A stretch of DNA of 64,000 nt. Origin: Turbatrix aceti. Lineage: Eukaryota > Nematoda > Chromadorea > Rhabditida > Panagrolaimidae. The stretch lies in NCBI GenBank assembly GCA_963969345.1, contig OZ017766.1, forward strand, positions 6,696,001 to 6,760,000, read 5' to 3'. Below, piece by piece: positions 1 to 12,314 of the stretch; the stretch's first letter is position 1; each line of letters opens with the position of its first letter. Below the pieces are notes generated by a model, which did not search any database, had not been told where the DNA came from, and saw nothing but the letters and a program-made list of their open reading frames with translations. The position numbers and the translations under genes were made by a program.

Positions 1-3000
1 GTGAAAAAAAAAATTTTGTTGCGATTTTTTTTGAACTGGAATTTTTTTTTTTGCATTTTTGGGTCCAAAATACAAAAAAATATTTACGTACTTTGAAATA
101 CTTTTGACCTTACATAAAATTATTTACAAAACAAAAAAATGTTTCGAAAAAAAAATAAATCCAAAAATTTTGGCCGAAAAAAAATTTGCCAAACAAATAT
201 GCAAAAACAATTTTGGCGCGATTTTTTGTTTTTGAACTTGACAAAGTTATTGAGCTTTTTTTTGGTCGAAAATACAAAAAAAAAATTAGATTAATTCAAA
301 AAAATATTTTTTTTTTGAAAAAAAAATCTAATTAGACAAAAAGCGGTCCAAATTGCAAATTCGGCCCAATTTTTTTAATAAATCCCTTAGAAAAACCCAC
401 CATTGTTCTGAGCCGACGAAAACCACCCCGAAAACCATCCATAGAGCCCCGATCCTCCCGTTGGATTCGGCGGTAACGGTTCAGACTTGGCAGCTATTGC
501 GTCCTCGGTGGTGAGGGTATCAAAGGGATGCTCAACGGCGACTTCGTCTTCGTCGTTGCTGGAAACCGCGTCGCTGGCATTGTTGCTCGAAACTAGGCGT
601 CTAAAAACAGTCTCGCGGAAGAGATGAAGTTCGTGGTAGGAGTAATTTGAGTCGTGTTCGATCTGTTTCATGAAGGCGGTGTCCTCGACGGAAGCTGCGG
701 TCGCGGGAGCCGGCAGATAGGCAGTGCCGGTTCGCTTGGCCTCTGCCTTGGTCTGTTCATCCGCGATGAAGGCCTCGAGCTTGCGGCGATAGGCCTTGCA
801 GTACTGGTTAAAGTGTTTTGCCCGGGTAAGCAAAAAGTCTTTTGTACACCGGAATTTTGAACGGTGTGCTTCTTCGCGGACTCGGCCGTACGCAAATTTC
901 CACCATTTTGAGGCGCTGAAAAATGGAAAAAGCTGATAAAACTGATTTTTTTGGTTATCAGCCGAAAAACGCTGTTTTTTCGGCCTAAAACTGGTTCAAT
1001 TAGCGAAAAACGAACTCTCGAAGCGAAAAACTAAAATCCAAAAAGATTATCGTAAAACGGGAAATTTTCGTGTCGAGACCCGACAAGTGGTTACGATAAC
1101 AAAATACGACGGAAAATACTGTTTTTAGGTCCGAAACAAAAAAAAATATACCAATTATTCGAAAAATAGACTCCTGAAGCGAAAAATTAAATTCCACCAA
1201 AATTATCGTAAACCAACGAATTTTTCGTGTCGAGACCCGACAACAGGTTACGATCATAAAATCCACGATTATCCAAACCCAAAAAAACTTCCGAAGCGAA
1301 AAATCAAATTATCGTAACCCAACAAAATTTTCGTGTCAAAACCCGAAAAAAATCAACCCACTTATTTTTGACCGAAACCAACGGCCGCCACTTTCTGTGC
1401 TGTCGTGCGCGATCGAATCTCGCCCATTCCCGGGTCAGGAGCCGAATCTGAGCGAGCTGCTTCTTGGACAACTCAATATTGATCTGCTGGGGTCGGAGGT
1501 CGAATTTGAATCGAGGCACAGCGGGCAGACTCTTGAGAGGATACTTGCTCGAGTTCTTTTCCATGCGAGCTTCCATCGAAAAAGGCTGGAGGATGAATTG
1601 GTTGCCCTTGGTCGTTTCCGGTGACATGAGCAGCTTGAATTCCGCGTGAGACGTCGTTGGCATCTGCAGGGGCTGATTGCAGTTCCAGAAAACCGATAGA
1701 CCCTTGATATCGAGTTTTTTGAAGACATTTACGCCTTCTGAGGGCTGAACAAACTCGGATTTCTGAAAAAAATGGGTTTTTTGGGGTAAAAACATATAAA
1801 AAATAGTTTTTGCCATTACCCAGTGAGAATTCGTAGTCTGAACGCTGATTTGTTGAATTCTGATGCCAAAGTTGAAAGGCACGCGATCGGGCATCGTGAT
1901 ATCGTCTTCATATCGGATGTGGACGTTTGTAAGAATCAGCTAAAATCCGAAAAACGCATCGCATTGAAAATCCCAAAAATGTCAAAAAACCAACCTGAAT
2001 GTTGTTAGAAATTGCCGAGACAAGTGACGCGCCCCAGTATTGGTTCCTGGTGGCCTCGTCCTGAGGCGAAAGTCCCAAATTGCCCAGTATCTGCGACTGA
2101 AAACAAACCGAACTTCAAATCAATATAAAAACCTGTCAGAAAACGTTTAGAAAATTTTTCACAAAATATGAAGCGTTTTTACTCTAAAATGTACGGAACT
2201 GCCTTAGGCATGATTCGGCAAAATTACGGTAATCGGAAATGGCGTTTTTGCAATTTTTGACTATTTTTGGCACGTTGTAGCTAAAAAACTGCGGGATTTT
2301 CAAAGTCAGGGTAATTTTGATGGACGTGATTTTTGATGGAGAATTTGAGAAAAAATATAAAAATATGGGGTGATCAGCTTGAAAAATGCCGAAAATCGCA
2401 TTTAAAAACACAATGGCAACGTTTGTTTTGGCAGTTTTCAAGGTGATAACCCAATATTTTTATATTTTTCTCAGATTCTCCATCAAAAATCACGTCAATC
2501 AATTTGTACCCTGGTTTTGGAAATTCCGTAATTTTTTTGGTACAACGTGCCAAAAATCATCAAAAATGGCAAAACGCATTTTCCGGCACCCGTAACTCTG
2601 CCAGATCATGCATCAGGCAGCTACATTTTACAGTAAAACTTTTCATCGTAAAACCGATCTTTCCATGCATTTCCAAAATGTTTGAGGACGCATCCAATAT
2701 AACTAAAACCATAACAAACCTTGTGCAAGACCTCGAGCGCATCGAGAAGCTGCTCCTTCTTCGTGTGCTCGTAAACCTCGACGTCCCGTGCATCAAACTC
2801 GCCATCCGTAGGCCCAAGCAGCACGAGGAGATCCGACATTTTGAGAATCCATGGCGCAGATCGTACCTGGGTGATTGGAATGCTGAGTGTGAGTTTTCCA
2901 ATGATCCCGTGTTTGACTTTGAGAGGAATGTCAAATTTTCGAAGAGCGGATGTTTTGAGCGGGACATTTTCGAGTTCAACCTGGCCTACGAACACAAATT

Positions 3001-3147
3001 TCACCGTAGTTTTTTTTTCATTACAGAAAGTATCCCCTGCAGTCACTCACCTTGGAGGAAGGCGATTGAAAGCTGATCAGCGTTGAGGTCTTCGAGATAC
3101 TCGCCGACGTAGTTGTTCAGCACCCATGTCACCAGGCTCTCGAGCAT
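1..3147 (-). CDS. VPS13: VPS13-family bridge-like lipid transfer protein, N-terminal part (gene runs off left edge)
   Basis: VPS13 proteins form a hydrophobic groove that moves lipids between organelles at contact sites. Six exons can be read: 3147-3051, 2985-2720, 2096-1995, 1939-1820, 1762-1362 and 915-401. They join in phase to about 500 residues, with the rest beyond the edge. The start [20 protein letters not shown] is the chorein N-terminus. It is followed by the family's '[15 protein letters not shown]' region (about residue 55), 'VHIRYEDD' (about 160) and '[12 protein letters not shown]' (about 335). A 'GWFSGWFSS' segment lies near 490. Two introns use the donor GTGGGT. The 616-base intron after exon 2 holds a foldback repeat. 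Identity of the family is firm; which VPS13 paralogue (A/C-like or D-like) is not resolved. Bases 1-400 are AT-rich intron. Confidence 0.9.
2155..2660. repeat. Foldback (inverted) repeat inside the VPS13 intron
   Basis: The left half (about 2155-2390) reads as the inverse of the right half (about 2395-2660), with shared pieces such as GATTCTCCATCAAAAATCACGT and 'GGTGATAACCC' in opposite orientations. The same element occurs in two introns of the FCHO gene (31625-32090, 33590-34085) and once more at 56988-57485, so it is a dispersed family. No transposase is encoded. Confidence 0.75.
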
Positions 3148-3884
3148 CGGTGAAGACTATTTCGTTGATTTTTGCTGTTGTATTCAACAGATTGCGCGCA
3201 GAAACGATAAAAATTGATTGATTCGCATGTAAGTGAATGAGAACCGGATAAATTTACACGTCGTTGAGCCAACAAGCATCAAATAAAAACGAGGTTGGCA
3301 ATGCAAACGCATGACAAATACGAGGTTGTTCGTGACGAGAGTATCAAAAATGTGATTTTTGATAGAATGTGCAAAAATTTGATGAATACGTTATTTTTGA
3401 TGTTAGATACGTTCGTTTGAATCTCGTTTTGTTACTTTTTATCAGTTTTTGGTGGTAAGAAAGTAGTAAGAAACGTTTTTTTGTGTTTTCGCAGTTACGT
3501 TTGGTTGAATCTTGAGACGACTTTTTTATCAGTTTTGTTATCGTAAAAAGGGTCACACCTTTTTACTTTTTTTCAGTTATTTTTGTTCGTCTTGAAACGA
3601 ATTCGGCTTATTACTTCCTCGTCAGTTTTTTGTTACGATTTGAACGAAAGTTTATATCTTTTTACGTTCATTTGAAATGAGTTACGTTCATTTGAATCTT
3701 GAAACGATTTTTTTATCAGTTTTTATTACTTTTTCGTATAAGAAAACATTTGTTACCATTTTTTATGGTCATGAGCTGCAGTTTTTCCACTTTTTACAGT
3801 CTGATTCCTCGTTTATTCAATATATTACACTACACTAACACTTAGATATACTACTACCAGATTTTTCACCAAGAATGCCTCTGT
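3148..3884. other. Intergenic, AT-rich, between VPS13 5' end and the cystine-knot gene 3' end
   Basis: No coding region is supported. The stretch 3400-3740 contains several degenerate copies of a motif like TTACGTTCATTTGAATCTTG with TTTTTATCAGTTTT spacers, which looks like old short tandem repetition. Both neighbouring genes are on the minus strand, so a VPS13 promoter should lie here. Confidence 0.5.
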
Positions 3885-5749
3885 TTAGCCATTAAAAAAC
3901 TCTTTCCATGTATCTGTGTCTTGTGATGCCAACTTGCTTCTCAGTTGGTGAGCGGGCCGTGAAGCTCTGTTGCTTCTCGTATGCTCGTCATCGACGGTCG
4001 TCTCCTGTACTGTAGACATCATCGTTGTTTCGATTTCGGTTTCGTTTTCATTTTCGAAATATTCCAGGCCGTCAGCACTGACATTGAATTTGCTGACATT
4101 TATGTTGCCAACTGGTTTGCCGACGACAAACGCGTGAAAACCGGATGTTTCCTAAAAAAAGATGTTTACGGTAATATGAAATCATAAAAATCAGTTTTTA
4201 TTAAAAAAAAACAAACATAAAAATCAGTTTTTATATAAAAAATCATAAAAAAAATGTTTTCACGAGAAAAGTAATAAATTAGTTTTACAGTCAAAAAAAT
4301 TAAGCCTAAAATAAATTTTTAAAAATCTGCATTTATGGTCAGTTTTCAAATTCAAAAAATATTCTTACCATTACTTGGCACTCGCAGAAAGTACCTGTCT
4401 CGAGTGTCACCACCCTGTACGAGCCAGTATCATTGACGAGTACCGTAATAGGTCGGTAGGCTACATTGCACTCGGCAAATCCCGACAAACAGGACACATC
4501 ATTTGAATGACAGGTCATTTCATTAATGTACCGAGGAAAATAATTGCTCGGGAGTTGACGCCACGTCCAACACTTTGTGCACAGCGATACCATGGGATTC
4601 TGGCTGTCAGCTGACGTTCCTTTTGTCACGCAGGCCACGGGAAAGCCAATTCCGATGGCTTGCTCATCCGAATTCCGACGATATCGGGTTCTGTTGTTGT
4701 GGTTTCGCGGGTTGTATTCTCTTTTTTGTTCGGAAGAAGAGGAGCTTTCATCTGACGAACTTGACCTGCGGTCATCTCCGCGACGGTATTCTGACTTTTC
4801 AGAATCGTCTGACGCGGAAGATTCTTCATAGGCGGCATCTGGGGGAGGAGAAGGCAGGATAACTTCTGATTCGTTTTTATTCAACGTGAAACTGTACTGC
4901 TCGCAGGACAGTCCTTCGGTTGGTGAATGCGTTTTCCGGTTTTTCAGAAGTCCGAGCTGTTTCAGACGGTTTTCTAACATTTTTCGGCACGAATGGCATT
5001 CGTCTGATTCGCAGGATTGCTGAAATTCGATTTTTTGAGGAAAGTTGAAAAAGACAGTTAACAAATGCAATTTTTCTATAAAAATTTAAATTTATAATTT
5101 ACACGAATTTAAAATTTAATTTTTGAATTTATTCAAATTTTTAAAAACTGAATACGTCGCTTTTATATGGCAGTTTTAAATTGAAAATTTTTTAAATGTA
5201 AAAATGAGAAATGTTGTTTTAAAAAATGCCGAACAAAAAATGTCAAAATGGCACTTGGCGTTATTTTGTAAATTTCGCTGCAGGTAAATATTTCAATAAA
5301 TTTTCAACACTTCAATGCCAAATGTTGTGTTAGTAAATAATATAAACCATGATGAATCACAGTTTTGGAATTTTTTTTTAACAGTTGGCGAAAAAACTTA
5401 CAGGAACAGGTTCAGGTAACGTCAAATCCTGAAACGAATACACAGCTTCATGAATGCTTTCGGCCTGAACGCTGGTGTCGTACATGAAGCATCCACCAGT
5501 CGTCGGATCCATGACGCACTGACACTGCGGTAATTCGTTAGGACGTTCTCTTGGGAGCCGCGTGGTTGACAGAATTTCTGACCATGTGGGCATCGATATC
5601 CTTGATTCATCGGTTTGCGCTTTCGCCTGACGAATCCACGAATTAGCGATAAAAAATGTGATGAAAACACAGTGAACTGTTAGGGTTGTCATTTCTGACG
5701 ACCGACTGCGGTTTCGCGCATGACATTGTGCATCGTCGTCCGCTTCCAC
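3885..5749 (-). CDS. Secreted cystine-knot protein, Trunk/PTTH/noggin-like
   Basis: Three exons join in phase: about 5749 or 5692-5402, 5019-4369 and 4151-3885. The ATG at 5692 is preferred because it opens directly on a signal-peptide-like stretch (MTTLTVHCVFITFFIANSW), giving about 402 residues; the ATG at 5749 adds a polar leader. The middle exon has a Ser/Glu/Arg-rich linker (about residues 155-215). It is followed by a cysteine-rich domain with 'CTKCWTWRQLPSNYFPRYIN', further Cys residues and a closing 'TFCECQV'. The W..LP.xYFPRY start, an 'ITVLVNDTGSYR' strand and a final C-x-C resemble Trunk/noggin-type cystine-knot growth factors. The C-terminal exon is a polar, Thr/Glu-rich tail. The ligand class is an inference; the receptor is unknown. 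Confidence 0.65.
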
Positions 5750-6234
5750 GCCGCGTGAAAGCGAGAGAGAGGATTACGCCAGTTTTTTGCACCACGTCAA
5801 CACGCTGAAACCCACGTCGAAGTTGCCTAATTGATGATTACAACTGTTGGATGTCCTCGCGTCCCCTTCTGTTGCTGGCTACGGACAGATCCCGATCATC
5901 TTTGGATACTTGTGTAACCGAGCTCCCGTGTACTCAAGGATCCAATGTGTTCGGGATGTGGTGGTGGTGTGCATCAGCGAAGTGTGCTTGCTGAATTCGG
6001 TTCATTGATCATTAAAATCAGTTTTTTTTTATAAATAGTTTGCAAAACCTTTTGTTTTTTTGTGTTATAATGGGATTAGTCATGCTGTACACATGTTATT
6101 AGTATGATTCATGTTGTTATGTGTTTCGAAATTATTAAAATGGTGCTATAGCTTCCGTCGAACACCGAATATCAGGCCTTTATTCAACTATCAAATATGC
6201 ATATTTGAAGCAATCTCAATTAAACATAACCAAT
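5750..6234. other. Intergenic before the duplicated P450 segment
   Basis: I see no gene. The sequence becomes more AT-rich toward the duplication breakpoint at about 6235. It presumably holds the promoter of the minus-strand cystine-knot gene. Confidence 0.4.
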
Positions 6235-7291
6235 TTGACCCAATTATACTCAGTACAACAAGGTGTGCAGTTTTTAAACTTTAGACTTCGCATCTAAATA
6301 TATATATATGTTTTGGAATCAAATCCAAAACTTATCCATAAAAATATAAAAATACATCGACATTATAATTGTATTATAATACAAATTAAATCAGGCAATG
6401 TTACTACTACTATATAAGCAATGTACTGATATACTTCATTCCATTGTAGTCTGACGGATGCTGCATACGATCCCAGTGGTTTGACATGAGATCTTGAAAT
6501 ACCACTCATATGTACATATATGTGCGCATTTTTGTGGCAGTATTACTTTGATATTTCTGGGATCAATTGACTTTGAAACAACAAGACGTGGTAGTGGAGG
6601 AACAACATCTAAAAAGCATCTCGTTCAGTTTTAGAATAAGGTAACACACATAAAAAAACCCCAATCAGAAAATAAAAAAATTTCCTTTCCAAAATTCTTA
6701 TTAGCACAAAGCTACAAAAAACTACTTACCAACTTTTTACATATATTATAAAAATTCATTATGTAAAACAATTATATAGTAATCTGGAAGTCTTGCAAAA
6801 CTGATCACATAAAGACGATGCTTCAATTTTTTGGGTCTTTGTGATGTAAAAGGCTCTCGTCCATTAGGGGGATTTACGGCTCTCATACATTTATTAATTT
6901 ATCTATAAATATATTTATTTCACCGTTACATACACACATATTTATAACATTTCTTTGTATGCAACAAAATGAGAAAAAAAAACGAAAGAAAGAGAGATAA
7001 TGTCAGCTCTCTCTCCTTCTTTTCAGAAGGTCAGCTCCGTTGGCTGCGGCGCTGATTCAAATGTGAAGCACCGCCGACGAGCGCCGACATCAATGAATGC
7101 TTTCAGCGTCGTGAATGCTTTCACGACAAAGGGGAATGTCTGACATTTAGGTTTTGATTTATGTTATTGTCTCAAGAAAACAATGCCGTAGCCTTTTTGG
7201 CGTTACAATTACATAAATTCGTAATGGTGTACATACAAACAAATTTGTTGTTTCGAAATAAAACGGTGCATTAACATCGATGTTCCGTCGG

Positions 7292-8936
7292 TCACCATCT
7301 GGGATGAAGCTTGACTCTGTAATCCGGAGGCGCCCTGCCGAGAATAGAAGATTCGGAAACTAGCTGTTTTTGGTTTTTTGACATTGTTACCTGAAATCAA
7401 ATTCGTCTACTTCTAGGCAATATAATAAGTTTTAACGAACCCTGAATTGGTTGAAAAAGTTTGCAACAATGAGGAACAGTTCAGCCCGTGCGAGGGCTTC
7501 TCCAGCGCAAGATCTCTTGCCGATGCCAAAAGGCATAACTTCGGACAATGGCACAAAGTTCCCGTTCTCGTCGAGGTAGCGATCAGGATTGAAAACCAAC
7601 GGTTTGGGAAAAGACTTTTTCTGGTGCATTGCGGGACCGATGTGCGAGACAACGATGGTGTCTGCAGGCAGTGTGTACTCGCCGACGGTCACCGGTTCCA
7701 GAAGTCGATGCGGGAGGTTGACAGGTAAAATGTTTGCTTGGCGCTGGGTTTCCATGATTATAGCGTTTGTGAACGGGAGTTTTGCCTTGTCAGACAACGT
7801 AACCGACTGATCGGATCCGATTTCACGATCCAACTCGGCGTGCAGTCTGTCTTGAATTTCAGGATTTGTTGCGAGATAATAGATACCCCAGGTGACGGTT
7901 ATGGACGTCGTGTGATGACCGGCGATCCATAAATCCATTGTTGTGATGATCAGTTGATTTTCACTAAAATTACAGTTTTTTTTGGAGTGCTTCCTTAATT
8001 CATAAAAAACATACGTAAAAATATCGCTCGCCGCACCCTGAAGCTTCATTTCTTTCAAAAACGCGTCTATAAAGTTTTCAGGCTCACTGTCTTCGACAAA
8101 AATTTTTTTGCGCTGTTCAACTTGTTTGGTGATGCCCTCCTTGAATGACAAAAGGTCTCCCTCCCACTGGTTCATGACTCCACTGATTACAGGAAGATTA
8201 AACGTAAATGACGATTCAGAGAAGAGCAACGCTTGTATGATAGGGTTTCCCATGGTTTCTACGGCTTTTTCGAAGCGTTTTCTTTGTTCAAAGAATTCAT
8301 CTTGCCGACTTTCGTCGCTGATTCCGAAACCGTATATGATACCGTTGATAACGCTGCCAACGGTCAGGTCAATGTAGTTTTGGATATCAAGATCGTTTTC
8401 ACCTGCAGATTCAATTTTAAGTTTTTGAATCATCCAGTCGACTTCGTTGAGGATTCGTTCTTGCATCACATTTTTACCCATCCCAAAGTCGCGAAGAACC
8501 CGAAGCGTGAATCGTCTCGTTTCTCGCCAAAGATCACCGTCAGTAAAAATTACTCCATATTTCCCGCCTCTGGCCAGGTCGTGCATAATCGGGCTGTGCT
8601 TCTGTCTGCCTGAAAAGGCTTCACCGTGCTTGACAAAATATTCTTGGATTTTTTCGGCACTGCTAATCATGACCATTGGCGTGTTGCCCATCCACAAAGT
8701 GTGTATATCTCCGTAATCTTCGGCGAACTTGAAAAAACATTTGTATGGATCGTTGAACTTCATTTGCAGTGTATTTCCTATCAACGGAAGCGGAATTGGG
8801 CCTGAAATACCTTTGATAAGGTTAAAGGTGTTACAGGTAAAAAAGATTTACCTGGAGGCAAATTCCGGCGTTTCCAGTAAAAGTTGTGGAACAACACACA
8901 GAAAATTATCACAGCAAGCAGAACAACGGTCAACAT
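7292..8936 (-). CDS. Cytochrome P450, microsomal type (copy 1)
   Basis: Haem-thiolate monooxygenase, probably anchored in the ER membrane. Exons 8936-8852, 8801-8015, 7963-7441 and 7390-7292 give 497 residues, normal for the family. Visible are an N-terminal membrane anchor, the proline hinge 'NLPPGPIPLPLIGN', an I-helix 'LWIAGHHTTS', the ExxR pair in 'METQR', and the haem loop 'FGIGKRSCAG' with the Cys ligand near residue 440. The third intron (8014-7964) is only 51 bases and keeps the frame open if read through, but splicing gives the better family match. The usual acidic residue before TT in the I-helix is His here. The C-terminus '..DYRVKLHPRW' comes from the last exon. Substrate unknown. 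It resembles nematode CYP2-clan enzymes. Confidence 0.92.
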
Positions 8937-9143
8937 TGTGTCAAAGTGTTTTGTTCAAATTACGGATTGCTCGATATATATAACTGCAGCGTTGCACAAA
9001 CGTGACAAACATTTTTTATCTTTGTATGCGTGCATGACACCCGTTTGTGATCAATCTCGTCACTTTGAACACAAGACACAAAAAGATAACTGAAATGTTG
9101 TCTTTTGCTTTTTGTATTTTGTGTGTTGTGGCATGTGACATGT

Positions 9144-9343
9144 NNNNNNNNNNNNNNNNNNNNNNNNNNNNNNNNNNNNNNNNNNNNNNNNNNNNNNNNN
9201 NNNNNNNNNNNNNNNNNNNNNNNNNNNNNNNNNNNNNNNNNNNNNNNNNNNNNNNNNNNNNNNNNNNNNNNNNNNNNNNNNNNNNNNNNNNNNNNNNNNN
9301 NNNNNNNNNNNNNNNNNNNNNNNNNNNNNNNNNNNNNNNNNNN
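9144..9343. other. Assembly gap (200 N)
   Basis: Exactly 200 unknown bases. The flanks are contiguous in copy 2 at 14166/14171, separated there only by ATTT, so the true missing sequence is probably about four bases. Confidence 0.95.
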
Positions 9344-9611
9344 ATCGTAAATTTTCCAACTTTTATAGGTTTTTTTCGAACCTGATCATTCAAACGGTTA
9401 AAAAATTCTAAACAGTTAATTAATTTTCAAAAACCTGTGAGTTTCAATTCCAGTTTCTTTTTGAACTCGTTTGTCTTAATTTGTGTGTCACTTTCACTTG
9501 CAATTGTTAATCCAATTAAATTGAACCGCTTCAGTGGTTTTTTTTCTAACTTTTATTGCACGCACGTAAATTATATTTATGCATAGTAGTTCGCGTTCGT
9601 TCCATAATTTA

Positions 9612-10025
9612 TTAGGGCCACCAAACTTTGCTATCAAGACGTTTTTCGGTGTTCCACGTGTTTTCGTCATTGATGGCCACCTGGCTAAGGTCGTTGAGCG
9701 GCACAATATACGGCGCGATCGTGGGAAGCTTGATGGGATCAGCGTATTTCGGGCCCTTGGCAACGGGGGCCAGGAGAGGACTCTGCACCAGCGCTGCGTC
9801 TTGGTTGAAGAAATCTCCGGCGTAGTTTCGCTGAAATTGGGAATTTTAAGAATTTTGGCATCGATGGAGAAAAAAATGTTCAAAACTCACATTTTTGTAG
9901 GGAATATTGACGGCTTTGAACACGTAAGGACTGAATTCCTGATTTCCGCCTTCTTGGCCGATAACTTCTTCTGCCAAAAGAAGGCAGAAGAAAATGAGAA
10001 AAACTTGGATACGCGGAGAGCCCAT
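9612..10025 (-). CDS. Small secreted protein, unknown function (copy 1)
   Basis: Two exons (10025-9891 and 9830-9612) separated by a 60-base intron with GTGAGT and TTTCAG join in phase to 117 residues. The start MGSPRIQVFLIFFCLLLAEE is a clear signal peptide with cleavage likely near 'VIGQ-EGG'. The mature part is about 93 residues, with Pro-rich and Asn-rich segments and no cysteine, ending '..SKVWWP'. AATAAA overlaps the stop codon region. An upstream in-frame ATG at 10067 would hide the signal peptide, so I prefer 10025. I do not recognise the family. It is co-duplicated with the P450. Confidence 0.7.
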
Positions 10026-10497
10026 TATCGGTGGTGTTATGTTGGTGATTGATTGGAAAATTGGCATGTGATATTATACATACATACGTAGCCAGAAGGT
10101 GTATCATGTACGCGATCACGATCACGATCGCGTGTGTGCAACTGGTCTGTTGGACACTCCCTTGTTGACCGCGCACTTGTTGCCTGCAGAAATTACGTAT
10201 AAATGTATTGCAAACGAGATATGTATGTAACTCTATTTCTGCAGAAAATATGTAAGTGATCAAAAAATCATTCAAATCATAGATCCAATGATTGTTTTTA
10301 CACTTTTTTACACGAAAAAAGCTCGTGATAGCGTCGGCAATACATAATATGTATTATACGTTCTGTTTTCTTATCCAAGGTCAGTCAATAGCCCGAACAA
10401 GAAAAAAACACACACCTACACACCTGACAGTGAAAACACTTACTTGCGCAACATCGACATCGATGTTTTGCGTTCCGAGAGGCAGACGGCGTAACTA

Positions 10498-10535
10498 ACG
10501 TCGTCGTCGTCGTCGTTGTCGTTGTCATTGAGCCG
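10498..10535. repeat. GTC trinucleotide microsatellite
   Basis: Run of GTCGTCGTCGTCGTC followed by GTT/GTC variants. The same tract is present in the second duplication copy at about 16879-16912. Confidence 0.8.
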
Positions 10536-10628
10536 ACACCCATGCAAACTGGTTTATGATGAGGTTGTCCCCCCCCGGAGACGTAACAAAAAAAAATAGA
10601 CGCCTCCATCAGACTTGTTCCAGCCGTT

Positions 10629-11257
10629 GCGTGCTGGGCTTTGCCGCAGCTTCTTCATCCTTTGCGACACGCAACCATTACGCCAGAAGGGTTGATCAGG
10701 GGAAGCACGCAACGAGTGGACTTGCTTTTAGGCGTAGACGTCTACTTCGACATCGTACGCAGCGCGCCGCAAAGGCTCGACAACGGACTTTACGTAGTAC
10801 ACAGTACCCTCGGCACAGTCATCAGCGGGCGCCCGCACGACACGGTCACATTGCAGGTCGGGCAAGTGCATGTCAATACAGAGGAAAGCACGCTCGACAA
10901 GCTCTTGGAGCAACAGTGGAGGCTCGAGACGATTGGGATTACAGATGATCCGCACGAGATCGACGATGATCACGCAGCCGCACAGGTTTTGGCATCGATA
11001 CAGCGTGCGTCAGACGGTCGTTACTCCGTGCGCCTCCCTCGCAAATCTTTACCCGGCGTTTTTCCGGATCATTTCTACATGGCGCGCGCACGGCTTATTT
11101 CCACCGTTCGACGGCTTCAGCGCACGGAGCCGGAGGCTTGGCAAGCATACGTCGAAGCGGTACAGAAACAGGAAGCGTGCGGTATTATCGAGAAAGTAAC
11201 GGAAGACGCGCAACCCACGGAGGGCGTGCATTACATGCCCCACCACATGCTTTTGGA
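10629..11257 (+). mobile_element. BEL/Pao retrotransposon fragment between the two P450 copies
   Basis: One open frame runs through almost the whole fragment. It reads '..RVDLLLGVDVYFDIV', '..GLYVVHSTLGTVISG', 'LEQQWRLETIGI', 'DGRYSVRLPRKSLP' and '..IIEKVTE..YMPHHML'. This order is typical of the stretch between the protease and the start of reverse transcriptase in BEL/Pao polyproteins. Both ends are cut abruptly at the duplication breakpoints, so no start, no catalytic RT motif and no LTR are present. It is a relic with an uninterrupted reading frame, hence fairly recent. Confidence 0.85.
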
Positions 11258-12314
11258 TTGACCCAATTATACTCAGTACAACAAGATGTGCAGTTTTTAA
11301 ACTTTAGACTTCGCATCTAAATATATATATATGTTTTGGAATCAAATCCAAAACTTATCCATAAAAATATAAAAATACATCGACATTATAATTGTATTAT
11401 AATACAAATTAAATCAGGCAATGTTACTACTACTATATAAGCAATGTACTGATATACTTCATTCCATTGTAGTCTGACGGATACTGCATACGATCCCAGT
11501 GGTTTGACATGAGATCTTGAAATACCACTCATATGTACATATATGTGCGCATTTTTGTGGCAGTATTACTTTGATATTTCTGTGTTCAATTGACTTTGAA
11601 ACAACAAGACGTGGTAGTGGAGGAACAACATCTAAAAAGCATCTCGTTCAGTTTTAGAATAAGGTAAAACACATAAAAAAAACCCAATCAGAAAATAAAA
11701 AAATTTCCTTTCCAAAATTCTTATTAGCACAAAGCTACAAAAAACTACTTACCAACTTTTTACATATATTATAAAAATTCATTATGTAAAACAATTATAT
11801 AGTAATCTGGAAGTCTTGCAAAACTGATCACATAAAGACGATGCTTCAATTTTTTGGGTCTTTGTGATGTAAAAGGCTCTCGTCCATTAGGGGGATTTAC
11901 GGCTCTCATACATTTATTAATTTATCTATAAATATATTTATTTCACCGTTACATACACACATATTTATAACATTTCTTTGTATGCAACAAAATGAGAAAA
12001 AAAAACGAAAGAATGAGAGATAATGTCAGCTCTCTCTCCTTCTTTTCAGAAGGTCAGCTCCGTTGGCTGCGGCGCTGATTCAAATGTGAAGCACCGCCGA
12101 CGAGCGCCGACATCAATGAATGCTTTCAGCGTCGTGAATGCTTTCACGACAAAGGGGAATGTCTGACATTTAGGTTTTGATATATGTTATTGTCCCAAGA
12201 AAACAATGCCGTAGCCTTTTTGGCGTTACAATTACATAAATTCGTAATGGTGTACATACAAACAAATTTGTTGTTTCGAAATAAAACGGTGCATTAACAT
12301 CGATGTTCCGTCGG

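Larger units (their letters stand above)
6235..10628. repeat. Segmental duplication, copy 1 (P450 + small secreted protein)
   Basis: This segment is repeated at 11258-17010 in the same orientation with only scattered single-base changes. The left edge shares TTGACCCAATTATACTCAG with copy 2, and the right edge shares 'TTCCAGCCGTT'. The coordinate offset is 5023 up to base 9143 and 4827 after the run of N, which shows that the N run is not real length. Confidence 0.92.

Noticed and set aside
1000..1266. 88-codon minus-strand frame
   Set aside because: Falls within the VPS13 intron between exons 5 and 6 and shows a repeated A/T-rich motif; no family resemblance.
10385..10609. Minus-strand frame with Thr and Val runs
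   Set aside because: Translation of the GTC/GTT microsatellite; no other support.
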